Shown here piece after piece: positions 35,892-44,862 of a stretch of 64,000 bases of DNA. The number at the start of each line of letters is the position of its first letter. The first letter of the stretch is position 1. Both the position numbers and the translations under genes were made by a program. Source of the stretch: Pigmentiphaga sp. H8 (GTDB lineage: Bacteria; Pseudomonadota; Gammaproteobacteria; Burkholderiales; Burkholderiaceae_B). The notes below the pieces were generated by a model that searched no databases, had not been told where the DNA came from, and was given only the letters and a program-made list of their open reading frames with translations. The stretch covers positions 5,828,001-5,892,000 of the forward strand of contig NZ_CP033966.1 of NCBI RefSeq assembly GCF_003854895.1, in the 5' to 3' direction.

Positions 35892-36872
35892 TCAGGCCAC
35901 GTGTCCACGCCGGCGCGAAACGCCGGTGCGCGCTTGCGGTGGCCGCTGCGCCATGGTCAACGCGGCTTCCCAGCGCTTCTCGTATTCGTTCTGGTGAAAG
36001 TCTTCCGTGATGAAGTCGAGGAAGACCCGCGTTTTCGCCGGCACCAGCTTGCGGCGCCGATAGGCCAGGCTGATCGATAGCCGGGGCAGTTCCCAATCCA
36101 GCAGCACGGGAACCAGCCGTCCGGCCATCAGGTCGTCATGGACGACATACATGGGCTGGCTGAGAATGCCCAGTCCCTCCAGGGCGGCGCTGCGTACGAT
36201 CTGTCCGTCGTTGGCATCCAGCAGCGGCGCCATCGGAATGGTGACGACTTCCTTCCCGCGCTGGAAGGTGAGTTCGTTCGGATTGTGGTAGCTGTAGCCC
36301 AGGTACTTGTGTCCCGCCAATGCCTGCGGCACGGCGGGCAATCCATGACGGTCGATGTAGGCCGGCGATGCCGCGAGGATTCTTCGCGTCGTCGCCAGCC
36401 GCCGTATCACCAGTGTCGAATCGGGCTCGTACTCGCGGGTCCGGATCGCCACGTCGATGTCATCGTCGGTGATGTCGTAGTACCGATTCGCGGCGATCAG
36501 CTCGATCTTGACGCTGGGATATTTCTCGGTGAAGCGTGGCAGCAATCGGGTGACGTGCTGCAGCATCAACGACAGGGACGCGGTCACGCGCAAGCTGCCC
36601 GACGGCGAGCTGGAAGTCAGGGCCGCTTCCTCTTCCGCCTCGGTCATCTCCTCCAGCGCGGCCTTGCATCGGGCATAGAAATTCTGGCCCACCTCCGTCA
36701 CGAACAGGCGCCGCGTGCTTCGCTCCACGAGCCGCGCGCCCAGGCGCTTTTCCAATGCCGCCAGGTGCCGGCTTGCCGATGGCGTGGAGAAGTTCAACGC
36801 TTCGGCCGCCTTGCTGAGGCTTCCCGTTTCGACGACCCGCACGAAGAATTCATATTCAGCCCAACGGTCCAT
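35892..36872 (-). CDS. LysR-family transcriptional regulator
   Basis: 326 residues from the ATG at 36,872, which has GGAG upstream; another ATG at 36,887 has none. HTH A-A-E-A-L-N-F-S-T-P-S-A-S-R-H-L-A-A-L-E. N-terminus M-D-R-W-A-E-Y-E-F-F-V resembles the large CrgA/AaeR-like LysR group. Divergent from the two-subunit dioxygenase, with a palindrome 19 bp from its start. Confidence 0.92.
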   Translation of the reverse strand: MDRWAEYEFFVRVVETGSLSKAAEALNFSTPSASRHLAALEKRLGARLVERSTRRLFVTEVGQNFYARCKAALEEMTEAEEEAALTSSSPSGSLRVTASLSLMLQHVTRLLPRFTEKYPSVKIELIAANRYYDITDDDIDVAIRTREYEPDSTLVIRRLATTRRILAASPAYIDRHGLPAVPQALAGHKYLGYSYHNPNELTFQRGKEVVTIPMAPLLDANDGQIVRSAALEGLGILSQPMYVVHDDLMAGRLVPVLLDWELPRLSISLAYRRRKLVPAKTRVFLDFITEDFHQNEYEKRWEAALTMAQRPPQARTGVSRRRGHVA

Positions 36873-36890
36873 CGTGCATTTCTCCATTTG

Positions 36891-36909
36891 CTGAAAAACT
36901 CGTTTTCAG
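36891..36909. promoter_or_regulatory. Candidate LysR operator CTGAAAA-N5-TTTTCAG
   Basis: Perfect 7-bp inverted repeat with a 5-bp spacer in the 120-bp region between the divergent LysR (36,872) and dioxygenase (36,993) genes. It fits the T-N11-A dyad of LysR binding sites and would overlap the regulator's own promoter. Confidence 0.55.
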
Positions 36910-36992
36910 GCTCGGCCATTTTTCCGCGGCGGCTGCTTCGCTACGATTCTCCCATACCGCTGGCGTCTCCAATCGAAAAGGAACCCTCGACA

Positions 36993-38276
36993 ATGAACAC
37001 GCAGGCGCATGGCGCTCAACCTGTCTGGCCCGCGGCGGATTTCTCCCGCGTTCCCTACGAGGTGTTCACGGACCCGCGCATATACCGCCTGGAGATGGAA
37101 CGGCTGTTTCGCGGTCCCGTCTGGAACTACCTTGCAATGGAATGCGAGATTCCGCAGTGGGGAGACTACGTCACCAACTGGGTCGGCGACACCCAGGTCA
37201 TCGTCAGCCGCTCCAGGGACGGGTCCATCCACGCCGTCGAGAACTCCTGTGCTCACCGGGGCGCCCGGCTTGCCGACAAGGTGCGCGGCAACGCCAGGCG
37301 CCACGTCTGCCCTTACCATCTGTGGACCTACAGCCTGTCAGGCGATCTTGCCAGCGTGCCTTTCGAGAAAGGCCACAAGGGAAAAGGCGGCATGCCGCCC
37401 TGCTTCGACAAGAAGGACCATGGCCTGCGCAAGCTTCGCATCGCGACCCATGGCGGCCTTGTCTTCGGCACGTATAGCGATGACACCGAGCCCCTTCCCG
37501 CCTACCTGGGCCCGCACAGCCTGACGCAGATAGACCGCCTGCTGATGCAGCGAACGCCCAAGGTCATCGGCTATCTGCGCCAGAAGATCGCGGGCAACTG
37601 GAAGCTTTATAACGAGAACGTCCGCGATCCTTATCACGCGTCGCTGCTGCATTTGTTCCAGGTGTCCTTCGGCATCCAGACACCCGCGATGAAAGGCGGC
37701 ATCAAGCTGGACAAGGACGGCAAGAACACCTGGAATCATTCGATCCTGAGCGACGACGATGCGCAGGGGCTGCGTGATCTGGATCGGGACTACGCCGGCA
37801 GCGGCAAGCTGATGCCGGATCTTCAGATGCACGATCCAGCCATGCTGGAGGTGCCGCTCGATCTGCAGGACGGCTACAAGACCACCCTGTTGTCGATGTT
37901 CCCGTCGCTGGTCGTCGCCCAGGTGGACAACACCTACGCCATCCGCCATCTGCGTCCGAAGGGCCCGGATGCGGTCGAACTCCACATCACCTACCTCGGC
38001 TTCGAGGGCGATACGGACGAGGACCTGCACAATCGACTGCTGCAGGTCAACCTGATCGGGCCCGCGGGATACATCTCGATGGAAGACGGCGAAGCCCTTC
38101 GGCTGGTCCAGCTAGGACTGAAGACGCGGCACGGCGAACATTCCGTGCTGGAGATGGGAGGCACGGGAGAACTGCACGACACGGATTACCTGTCCCAGGA
38201 AATCTCGATCCGCGGGTTCTGGACGCACTATCACCAGTTGATGGGCTTCGAGCCGGCTGCTACTGAAAAGGTCTAA
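36993..38276 (+). CDS. Ring-hydroxylating dioxygenase large (alpha) subunit
   Basis: 427 residues from the ATG at 36,993 (AAGGA ribosome-binding site); the open frame upstream is antisense to LysR. Rieske motif S-C-A-H-R-G and C-P-Y-H-L-W (about residues 83-108). Mononuclear iron site N-V-R-D-P-Y-H-A-S-L-L-H (about residues 210-221). The overall form resembles the anthranilate/AndAc or salicylate-hydroxylase group. Partner of the small subunit 10 bp downstream. No ferredoxin or reductase gene is nearby. Confidence 0.93.
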   Translation: MNTQAHGAQPVWPAADFSRVPYEVFTDPRIYRLEMERLFRGPVWNYLAMECEIPQWGDYVTNWVGDTQVIVSRSRDGSIHAVENSCAHRGARLADKVRGNARRHVCPYHLWTYSLSGDLASVPFEKGHKGKGGMPPCFDKKDHGLRKLRIATHGGLVFGTYSDDTEPLPAYLGPHSLTQIDRLLMQRTPKVIGYLRQKIAGNWKLYNENVRDPYHASLLHLFQVSFGIQTPAMKGGIKLDKDGKNTWNHSILSDDDAQGLRDLDRDYAGSGKLMPDLQMHDPAMLEVPLDLQDGYKTTLLSMFPSLVVAQVDNTYAIRHLRPKGPDAVELHITYLGFEGDTDEDLHNRLLQVNLIGPAGYISMEDGEALRLVQLGLKTRHGEHSVLEMGGTGELHDTDYLSQEISIRGFWTHYHQLMGFEPAATEKV

Positions 38277-38286
38277 AGGCAATCCC

Positions 38287-38763
38287 ATGGTTCCTTCACT
38301 TCAAGCCCGGGTCGAACGCTTCAACTACGACTATGCGGACGCGCTCGATCAGCGGCGCTATGCGGAATGGCCGGACTTTTTCACGGCCGACGCCTGCGAC
38401 TACCGCGTCGTGTCGCGCGAAAACCATGACGCCGGACTGCCCGCCCCGCTGATGGGCTGCTACAGCCATGGGATGGTCAAGGACCGCGTGACCATGCTGA
38501 TCAAGGGCACGCTTACGTATCGGGACGTGAACTTCCGCCACTACATCACCAACGTGCGCGCCGACGAAACCGACGCGGGCGCCATTTCCGCCAGCGCGAA
38601 CTTCCTGGTGATGCAGTCGGATCTGGAGGGAAACGCGTCGGTCTATATGGTCGGCCGATACGAGGACCAGATGGCGATCGCCGGTGATCGCCTCAGGCTC
38701 AGGCGGCGCCTGGTCATCGTCGATTCCTTCAGCATCGACAACATGCTGGCCGTGCCGCTCTGA
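38287..38763 (+). CDS. Ring-hydroxylating dioxygenase small (beta) subunit
   Basis: 158 residues of the SnoaL/NTF2-like fold: opening helix V-E-R-F-N-Y-D-Y-A-D-A-L-D, D-F-F-T-A-D-A-C-D-Y, and the C-terminal L-R-R-R-L-V-I-V-D-S. Beta subunits support the alpha3beta3 structure and carry no metal. Eleven bases after the alpha subunit. It ends 14 bp from the convergent parB stop, the right-hand border of the accessory interval. Confidence 0.92.
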   Translation: MVPSLQARVERFNYDYADALDQRRYAEWPDFFTADACDYRVVSRENHDAGLPAPLMGCYSHGMVKDRVTMLIKGTLTYRDVNFRHYITNVRADETDAGAISASANFLVMQSDLEGNASVYMVGRYEDQMAIAGDRLRLRRRLVIVDSFSIDNMLAVPL

Positions 38764-38776
38764 TTCCTCGATCCGT

Positions 38777-39718
38777 TCAGCTGTTTTCCAGCACGTCCGC
38801 CAGGCCCTGCTTTTCCAGCAGCGACGACAGGTGTTCCCAGCCGTGGAAGTCGATGATGATCTGGCCGCGTTCCTTCGCGCCGATCTTGAAGGCCACCTGC
38901 GTGCCCAGCCGATCGGACAGCGCTTCTTCCAGCCGCAGCACGTCGCGCGACTTGGCCGCGGGTTTGCGGCTGGACTTCTGCGCCGCCTCTTGCAGCGTCT
39001 GCGCGACGAGCTTCTCGGCCTCGCGCACCGACAGCCGCTTGGCCACGATCTGCGTGGCAAGCTGGATCTGCGTGGCGGCATCCACCGCCAGCAGCGCGCG
39101 GGCGTGGCCCATGTCGAGGTCGCCTGCCAGCAGCATGGTCTGCACCGGCGCGGCCAGGTTCAACAGGCGCAGCAGGTTGCTCGTGGCCGAACGCGAGCGG
39201 CCGATGGCCTGGGCGGCCTGCTCGTGCGTCATGCCGAATTCGCCGATCAATCGCTGCACGCCCTGCGCTTCTTCCAGCGGGTTCAGGTCCTCGCGCTGGA
39301 TGTTCTCGATCAGCGCCATGACCGCGGCGTTCTCGTCGCTGACCTCGCGCACCAGCACCGGCACCTCGGCCAGGCCGGCCAGCTGCGCGGCGCGGAAGCG
39401 GCGTTCGCCCGCGATGATCTCGTAGCGCCCGCCTTCGATCGCGCGGACCAGGATGGGCTGCATCACGCCCTGGGTGCGTATCGATTCGGCCAGTTCGCCC
39501 AGCGCGCCCTCGTCCATGCGCGAGCGCGGCTGGTAGCGGCCGGCCTGCATGCTGGACACCGGCAGCGTATTGGGCGGACCTTCCTTCGCTTCGGGCTGGG
39601 CCGTGGACTTGGTGCCCAGCGTGCTGACCGCCGGCATGTCGGCGCCCAGCAGCGCGTCCAGTCCGCGTCCGAGTCCTTTGGGTTTCTTCACACCCTTAGA
39701 TCCTGCTTTCATTTCCAT
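38777..39718 (-). CDS. parB: Chromosome-partitioning protein ParB
   Basis: 313 residues from the ATG at 39,718 (GGGGAAG ribosome-binding site; ATG at 39,712 also possible). N-terminal G-R-G-L-D-A-L-L-G, which contacts ParA; CTP/parS domain with I-I-A-G-E-R-R-F-R-A-A and E-N-I-Q-R-E-D-L-N-P; HTH T-H-E-Q-A-A-Q-A-I-G-R-S-R-S; C-terminal dimer domain. Binds the parS sites at 43.6-43.8 kb and spreads as a CTP-dependent clamp. Seventeen bp downstream of parA. Confidence 0.97.
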   Translation of the reverse strand: MEMKAGSKGVKKPKGLGRGLDALLGADMPAVSTLGTKSTAQPEAKEGPPNTLPVSSMQAGRYQPRSRMDEGALGELAESIRTQGVMQPILVRAIEGGRYEIIAGERRFRAAQLAGLAEVPVLVREVSDENAAVMALIENIQREDLNPLEEAQGVQRLIGEFGMTHEQAAQAIGRSRSATSNLLRLLNLAAPVQTMLLAGDLDMGHARALLAVDAATQIQLATQIVAKRLSVREAEKLVAQTLQEAAQKSSRKPAAKSRDVLRLEEALSDRLGTQVAFKIGAKERGQIIIDFHGWEHLSSLLEKQGLADVLENS

Positions 39719-39735
39719 GATGTGCTTCCCCAAAG

Positions 39736-40605
39736 CTATAGCGTCTTCATACGCTCTATCATTTCCGCCCCGAAGGCCACGTAGGCCTGCGCCCCCTTGG
39801 ACGCGGGGTCGAACACCACGCCCGGCAGGCCATAGCTGGGCGCCTCGGCCAGCCTGACGTTGCGCGGGATGATGCTGTTGAATACCTTGTCGCCGAAATG
39901 GCTCTCGAGCTGTGCCGAGACCTGCTGCTGCAAGGTCACGCGCGGATCGAACATCACGCGCAGGAGGCCGATCACGCGCAGGTCGGGATTCAGGTTGGCG
40001 TGGACCCGTTTGATGGTGTTGACGAGATCCGACAGCCCTTCCAGCGCGAAGTACTCGCACTGCATGGGAATGATCACGCCATGCGCGGCGGCCAGGCCGT
40101 TGAGCGTCAGCAGCGACAAGGTGGGCGGGCAGTCGATCAGCACGAAGTCATAGCGGTCGGCCACGGCGGCGATGGCATGCTTGAGCTGCCGCTCGCGCTC
40201 TTCGAGCTCCACCAGGTCGATCTCGGCGCCCGCCAGTTCGCGGTTGGAGGGCAGGACGTCATAGCCGCTCTCGGATGCCTTCGCGGCCTCGGCGATGCTG
40301 GCTTCGCCGATCAGGACCTCGTAGAGCGTGGCCTGCAGCTCGCGCTTGTCGATGCCGCTGCCCATGGTGGCGTTGCCCTGCGGATCGAGATCGACCAGCA
40401 GCACGCGCTGCTTCTGGGCCACGAGGGCCGCCGCCAGATTGACCGCGGTGGTGGTCTTGCCGACACCGCCCTTCTGGTTCGCGATGCAGAAGATGCGGGC
40501 GGTGCGCTTGGCGGCCAGCGGCTCGGCGCCGCTGATCGCCTCCAGCTCGCCGGCTTCTTCTCCGGACGGTGCCGCCTCGTTGACCATGCTGGAATTGGAA
40601 GACAT
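39736..40605 (-). CDS. parA: Chromosome-partitioning ATPase ParA
   Basis: 289 residues from the ATG at 40,605. Deviant Walker A K-G-G-V-G-K-T-T-T with the preceding I-A-N-Q; Walker A' V-D-L-D-P-Q-G-N-A-T; Walker B V-L-I-D-C-P-P. Some ParA proteins start close to the conserved R-I-F-C-I-A-N-Q, so the first ~35 residues may be an extension or may use the ATG at 40,587. Drives origin segregation with ParB. Fifty-eight bp after rsmG. Confidence 0.97.
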   Translation of the reverse strand: MSSNSSMVNEAAPSGEEAGELEAISGAEPLAAKRTARIFCIANQKGGVGKTTTAVNLAAALVAQKQRVLLVDLDPQGNATMGSGIDKRELQATLYEVLIGEASIAEAAKASESGYDVLPSNRELAGAEIDLVELEERERQLKHAIAAVADRYDFVLIDCPPTLSLLTLNGLAAAHGVIIPMQCEYFALEGLSDLVNTIKRVHANLNPDLRVIGLLRVMFDPRVTLQQQVSAQLESHFGDKVFNSIIPRNVRLAEAPSYGLPGVVFDPASKGAQAYVAFGAEMIERMKTL

Positions 40606-40663
40606 CGAATACAACCTGATTATTGGGTGAATCTGACGCGCCGATGGCCGGCGCCGCGTTCTG

Positions 40664-41377
40664 CTAACCCTCGTTTGCCCCGCCCTCGATGCGGTCCATC
40701 CAGACCAGGCAGCGGCGGGCGGACAATCTTGGCACATAAAGCGTCGTAACGCCTTCCACCTGCCATGCGCCCTGGTCCTTCAGCGCCTGCATCTCGTCTT
40801 CCGGCGGATGGCCCTTCATGGCGGCCAGCCGCCCTCCGGGCTTGACGTGGCGTCCGGCCAGCGCGGCAAAATCGTGCAGCGAGGCGAACGCGCGCGAGAC
40901 GACGATGTCGCACTCGGCGGGTTCGAGCTCCTCGACCCGCGCGTGCGTCGCGTCCAGGTTGGACAGCCGCAGCACCCCGGCCACGTGCTTGATGAACGCG
41001 GTCTTCTTTTCCACCGCGTCCACGCAGCGCACCTGCCATTCCGGCCGGCAAATGGCCAGGACCACGCCGGGCAGTCCTCCGCCCGAACCCACGTCCAGGA
41101 TGCTGGCCGGCTGGCCGGCAAGGCGCTGGGCCAGTTCCGGCACCACCGACAGGCTATCCGTTATGTGATGCAAAAGCATCTGCTCAGGCTCGCGTATGGC
41201 CGTGAGGTTGTAGGTGCGGTTCCAGCGCAGCATCTGCGCCAGATAATTCAGCAGCAGATCGATACGCGCATGATCGAGCGGCAGGCGCAACACCGCGCAG
41301 TCCGACTCGAGCTGGGCGGCGAATACCGCGCCATTGAAAGGTTCCTGCATCGGGATCGGTTTCCGGGACATGTTCAT
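40664..41377 (-). CDS. rsmG: 16S rRNA (guanine527-N7)-methyltransferase RsmG
   Basis: 237 residues from the ATG at 41,377, supported by GGAGGG 7 bp upstream. SAM-binding motif I-L-D-V-G-S-G-G-G-L-P-G and the N-L-T-A-I-R segment are diagnostic of RsmG (GidB), which methylates G527 of 16S rRNA. Between mnmG and parA, as in many bacteria. Confidence 0.96.
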   Translation of the reverse strand: MNMSRKPIPMQEPFNGAVFAAQLESDCAVLRLPLDHARIDLLLNYLAQMLRWNRTYNLTAIREPEQMLLHHITDSLSVVPELAQRLAGQPASILDVGSGGGLPGVVLAICRPEWQVRCVDAVEKKTAFIKHVAGVLRLSNLDATHARVEELEPAECDIVVSRAFASLHDFAALAGRHVKPGGRLAAMKGHPPEDEMQALKDQGAWQVEGVTTLYVPRLSARRCLVWMDRIEGGANEG

Positions 41378-41534
41378 GGGACGACCCTCCGGCGGCCGGG
41401 AGCTCCCCTTGCCGGGGAAGCGGACACGCTTCCCCGCAAGCCGCGCATCGATACCGACGAGCCTCCTGTCTCGTCGTGGCGCGGCTTTTCTCCCAGGAGA
41501 AGGCGTGTGGTTGTCGAGCGGCCGTGGGACACGC

Positions 41535-43475
41535 TCATGCCGCCCGGTTCGCGTCGGCGGCGGAATCGGCATTCAGCTTTCCGTATTGGCGGCGCTTCAG
41601 GTGTATCAGCAGGAGCGAGATGGCGGCAGGCGTGATGCCCGAGATGCGGGCGGCCTGGCCGATGGTTTGCGGCCGATGAGTCTTGAGCTTCTGGCGGACT
41701 TCGAAGGACAGGCTGCGCACCGAGTCATAGTCGATGTCTTCGGGTATGCGCTGGTTCTCGTGCCCGGCCTGCTTGTCGATCTCGTTCTGCTGGCGCGCGA
41801 TGTAGCCCGCATACTTGACCTGGATCTCGACCTGTTCGGCAACGATCTGGTCGGTTACGCCCGGCCCCGCCAGCAATTCCTCGTCCGCATTCTTAGCTTG
41901 CATAAGTGCATCATAGGAAACGTTCGGGCGCTTGAGCAAGTCGAATAGTGTGTACTCACGCTCGATCGCCTTGCCCAGCAGCGGCTCGGCAGCGTGGGCC
42001 GGGAAAGTCCGGGGATTGATCCACGTGGACCGCAGGCGCTCGACCTCGCTCGCCACGGCATCCCGCTTGCGGTTGAAGGCATCCCAGCGCGCGTCGTCCA
42101 CCAGCCCGAGCTGGCGGCCGGTTTCCGTCAGGCGCCAGTCGGCATTGTCCTCGCGCAGGCTCAGGCGATACTCGGCCCGCGACGTGAACATGCGATAGGG
42201 CTCGGTCACGCCGCGCGTGACCAGGTCGTCGGCCAACACGCCCAGATAGGCCTGGTCGCGGCGCGGCACCCAGGCTTCCTCGCCCTTCACCTTCAGGGCG
42301 GCGTTGATGCCGGCCAGCAGTCCCTGCGCAGCCGCTTCTTCGTAGCCCGTCGTGCCATTGATCTGTCCGGCGAAGAACAGTCCGGAAATGGCGCGGGTCT
42401 CGAGCGACGTTTTCAGTCCACGTGGATCGAAATAGTCATATTCGATGGCGTAGCCGGGCCGCAGGATATGGGCATTTTCCAGCCCGGGCAGCGAATGGAT
42501 CAGGTCGAGCTGCACATCGAAGGGCAGGCTGGTCGATACCCCGTTGGGGTAGAACTCGTGGGTCGTCAGCCCTTCCGGTTCCAGGAAAACCTGATGGGAT
42601 GTCTTGTCCGCAAAACGGTGGATCTTGTCTTCGATGGACGGGCAGTAGCGCGGCCCCACCCCTTCGATGACGCCGGTGTACATGGGCGAACGGTCCAGGC
42701 CGCCACGGATGATCTCGTGCGTCCGCGCATTCGTGTGCGTGATCCAGCACGGCAGTTGGCGCGGATGCATGGCGACATCGCCCAGGTAGGAAAACACCGG
42801 TACCGGATCCAGGTCGCCGGGCTGTTCTTCCAGCACACTGAAGTCGATAGAGCGCCCGTCGATACGGGGCGGCGTCCCGGTTTTCAGGCGTCCCTGGCCC
42901 AGCTTGAGTTCCTGCAGGCGCTTGCCCAGCGAGATCGCGGGCGGATCGCCGGCCCGGCCCGCCGAGTAGTTCTGCAGTCCCACGTGAACCAGTCCGTTCA
43001 GGAAAGTGCCTGCGGTCAATACCACCGCCCGCGCGCGGAAGCGCAGGCCGATCTGGGTGACCGCGCCGACTACCTTGTCCCCTTCCAGCATCAGGTCGTC
43101 CACCGCTTGCTGGAACAGCCAGAGGTTGGGCTGGTTTTCCAGTCGATGACGAATAGCCTTGCGATAGAGCACCCGGTCTGCCTGGGCTCGGGTAGCCCGC
43201 ACCGCAGGCCCTTTGGATGCGTTCAGGATGCGGAACTGGATCCCTGCTTCGTCCGTGGCTAGGGCCATGGCCCCGCCCAGTGCGTCGACTTCCTTCACCA
43301 GATGGCCCTTGCCGATCCCGCCTATGGAGGGATTGCAGGACATCTGCCCCAGGGTCTCGATGTTATGCGTGAGCAGCAGCGTCTTGCAGCCAGCGCGCGC
43401 TGCCGCCAATGCAGCCTCGGTACCAGCGTGGCCGCCGCCTACAACAATGACATCAAATTCGGTTGGATACAGCAT
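41535..43475 (-). CDS. mnmG: tRNA uridine-5-carboxymethylaminomethyl modification enzyme MnmG (GidA)
   Basis: 646 residues from the ATG at 43,475; the frame is open 121 codons further through the parS region but family proteins begin here. FAD motif V-I-V-V-G-G-G-H-A-G-T-E-A-A; S-C-N-P-S-I-G-G-I-G-K-G-H-L; conserved Cys in R-Y-C-P-S-I-E-D-K. Works with MnmE on the wobble uridine of several tRNAs. First gene of the mnmG-rsmG-parA-parB run. Confidence 0.97.
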   Translation of the reverse strand: MLYPTEFDVIVVGGGHAGTEAALAAARAGCKTLLLTHNIETLGQMSCNPSIGGIGKGHLVKEVDALGGAMALATDEAGIQFRILNASKGPAVRATRAQADRVLYRKAIRHRLENQPNLWLFQQAVDDLMLEGDKVVGAVTQIGLRFRARAVVLTAGTFLNGLVHVGLQNYSAGRAGDPPAISLGKRLQELKLGQGRLKTGTPPRIDGRSIDFSVLEEQPGDLDPVPVFSYLGDVAMHPRQLPCWITHTNARTHEIIRGGLDRSPMYTGVIEGVGPRYCPSIEDKIHRFADKTSHQVFLEPEGLTTHEFYPNGVSTSLPFDVQLDLIHSLPGLENAHILRPGYAIEYDYFDPRGLKTSLETRAISGLFFAGQINGTTGYEEAAAQGLLAGINAALKVKGEEAWVPRRDQAYLGVLADDLVTRGVTEPYRMFTSRAEYRLSLREDNADWRLTETGRQLGLVDDARWDAFNRKRDAVASEVERLRSTWINPRTFPAHAAEPLLGKAIEREYTLFDLLKRPNVSYDALMQAKNADEELLAGPGVTDQIVAEQVEIQVKYAGYIARQQNEIDKQAGHENQRIPEDIDYDSVRSLSFEVRQKLKTHRPQTIGQAARISGITPAAISLLLIHLKRRQYGKLNADSAADANRAA

Positions 43476-43634
43476 GGTGGGATCCGCAAAAGGCCAGGTT
43501 TCACCTGGCGACCTGGCAGCCTTCGTGGCCAGGGAGAGATATCCGGGTCTGGTGAGAAAACGCCACGGTAACTTGGGATTATAGGATTCTCGCCCTGTCA
43601 GCGCGAGCATTACCCTGGACAAGCTGCTCCATAG

Positions 43635-43650
43635 TGTTTCACGTGGAACA
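43635..43650. promoter_or_regulatory. parS-like ParB-binding site (one mismatch)
   Basis: TGTTTCACGTGGAACA differs at one base from the chromosomal parS consensus TGTTTCACGTGAAACA. It is 172 bp before the perfect copy. Confidence 0.85.
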
Positions 43651-43821
43651 CTGGGGTGCCTGCTTGAGCTATTCAGGATGCGTGTGTCAGCGCTACGTGG
43701 CAGTGGATAGGGTGGGTACGTGATCGCCGTACCCGCTAACACCAGGAATAGGCGTCGGGAGATGCGGATGAGCCCTCGCCAAGGTCTCGACCAAATTTCC
43801 TCTACGATCAAGGCGTGCCGA

Positions 43822-43837
43822 TGTTTCACGTGAAACA
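43822..43837. promoter_or_regulatory. Perfect parS site
   Basis: TGTTTCACGTGAAACA, identical to the chromosomal parS consensus, and extended by one base on each side to an 18-bp palindrome. ParB, encoded 4 kb away, is expected to nucleate here. Confidence 0.95.
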
Positions 43838-44215
43838 TCGACGCGCTGGGGCCACTCTTCTTTCACCCGAAAGAGCCCGGGAAATTCGAGTTCTCTACGC
43901 TTCAGCCACTTGGGAACACTTGTCGGGTGAACAGCCATAAGCCAGCTTGGGGGTGAAGGCAGCGGCCCTGTCGCTGGCATCAGCCCGACCACGGCACACA
44001 AGTGGCAAGACCACTTACCAAGCAAGGGGGACATCGAGTTGGTCGATCGCAGTTCCCGCTCCATCCGGTAGTTCCGGTCATGCGCTACCGATGAGAAACA
44101 GCTCTCGGCCATTGCGTTTCTGAAAGCTGCGGTGGTCCCACTACTCAACATCTAGCCACTCAGGGCGTTCACTCCGGGAAAGTCGGCCGCAATACTCCAC
44201 GTGAAATTTTTTCGC

Positions 44216-44770
44216 TCACGTTTCCCGGCTGGCCTCCCCTTCGGCAATGTCCATCTCTTCACGCATGGCCCGCGCGGTCAGTACCTCCAGCATTTCAAAC
44301 AAGCCGGTGATCCGTTCTGGCGAATAGCCATCCAACAGCCGCTCATTGCGCTGCCGGGACAACTGCCGCAGGGTGACGGCGGTCTCCATGCCCAGGGGGC
44401 TCAGCCTTAGGTCGGCTCGCCGGCTATCCCGTGCCGAGGTCCCTCTTTCGACCAATCCATTTCTGGTCAAGACACCGATCGCCCGGCTGATCTGCGCCGC
44501 ATCGACCATGGCCAGGGAAGCCAACTTGCGTATCGAGACTGGCTGGAAATCGGCAAGCAACCTGACGACTTGCCACTCTGTCTGAGAAAACCCGAACTGC
44601 ATCCGGGCCTGCAATTGGGAAGCGCGTGCCAGCGCCTTGCCAAGCGCAGCCACCCTGGGAGCCAGCAAACCCTCCTGGCCGCGTACGTCCAACGCTTCGA
44701 AGGAGCCGGCGGGTTCCTTTCCAGGCAGGGGATTGCTTATCATGGGTGGCAACTCGTTCGAGGTTTTCAT
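44216..44770 (-). CDS. MarR-family transcriptional regulator
   Basis: 184 residues. Winged HTH at about residues 65-135 (S-I-R-K-L-A-S-L-A-M-V-D-A-A-Q-I-S-R-A-I-G-V-L) with the wing S-A-R-D-S-R-R. The N-terminal ~35 residues are unconserved and an ATG at 44,743 is an alternative start. Two inverted repeats lie 68-112 bp upstream, probably its own operator. No catabolic gene is directly divergent. Confidence 0.9.
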   Translation of the reverse strand: MKTSNELPPMISNPLPGKEPAGSFEALDVRGQEGLLAPRVAALGKALARASQLQARMQFGFSQTEWQVVRLLADFQPVSIRKLASLAMVDAAQISRAIGVLTRNGLVERGTSARDSRRADLRLSPLGMETAVTLRQLSRQRNERLLDGYSPERITGLFEMLEVLTARAMREEMDIAEGEASRET

Positions 44771-44837
44771 GGGGAAGATGAGGCGTCATTATCCTCGCCC
44801 TGTCTGCATTCGCACAATTCCATGACAAACCGTGCTA

Positions 44838-44859
44838 TTTTCTTCGAGCTAGAAGAAAA
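44838..44859. promoter_or_regulatory. Candidate MarR operator TTTTCTTC-N6-GAAGAAAA
   Basis: Perfect 8-bp arms around GAGCTA, 68 bp upstream of the MarR start. The 22-bp length is typical of MarR dimer sites. Confidence 0.55.
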
Positions 44860-44862
44860 TGC

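Larger units (their letters stand above)
43476..44215. other. 740-bp intergenic region with parS sites
   Basis: Between mnmG and the MarR gene. It holds two parS-type sites, listed separately. A 152-codon open frame at 43,693-44,151 (minus) overlaps parS and has no recognisable domain, so it is not called. No DnaA box TTATCCACA was seen here. Confidence 0.6.

Noticed and set aside
43693..44151. 152-codon minus-strand open frame in the parS region
   Set aside because: No domain, overlaps the perfect parS palindrome, no ribosome-binding site evident.
44193..44208. Third parS-like sequence TACTCCACGTGAAATT
   Set aside because: Shares the CACGTGAAA core but has five mismatches to parS; too weak to call.
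43476..44215. mnmG upstream region considered as oriC
   Set aside because: It contains parS but no TTATCCACA box; the DnaA boxes are all at 58.3-58.5 kb.
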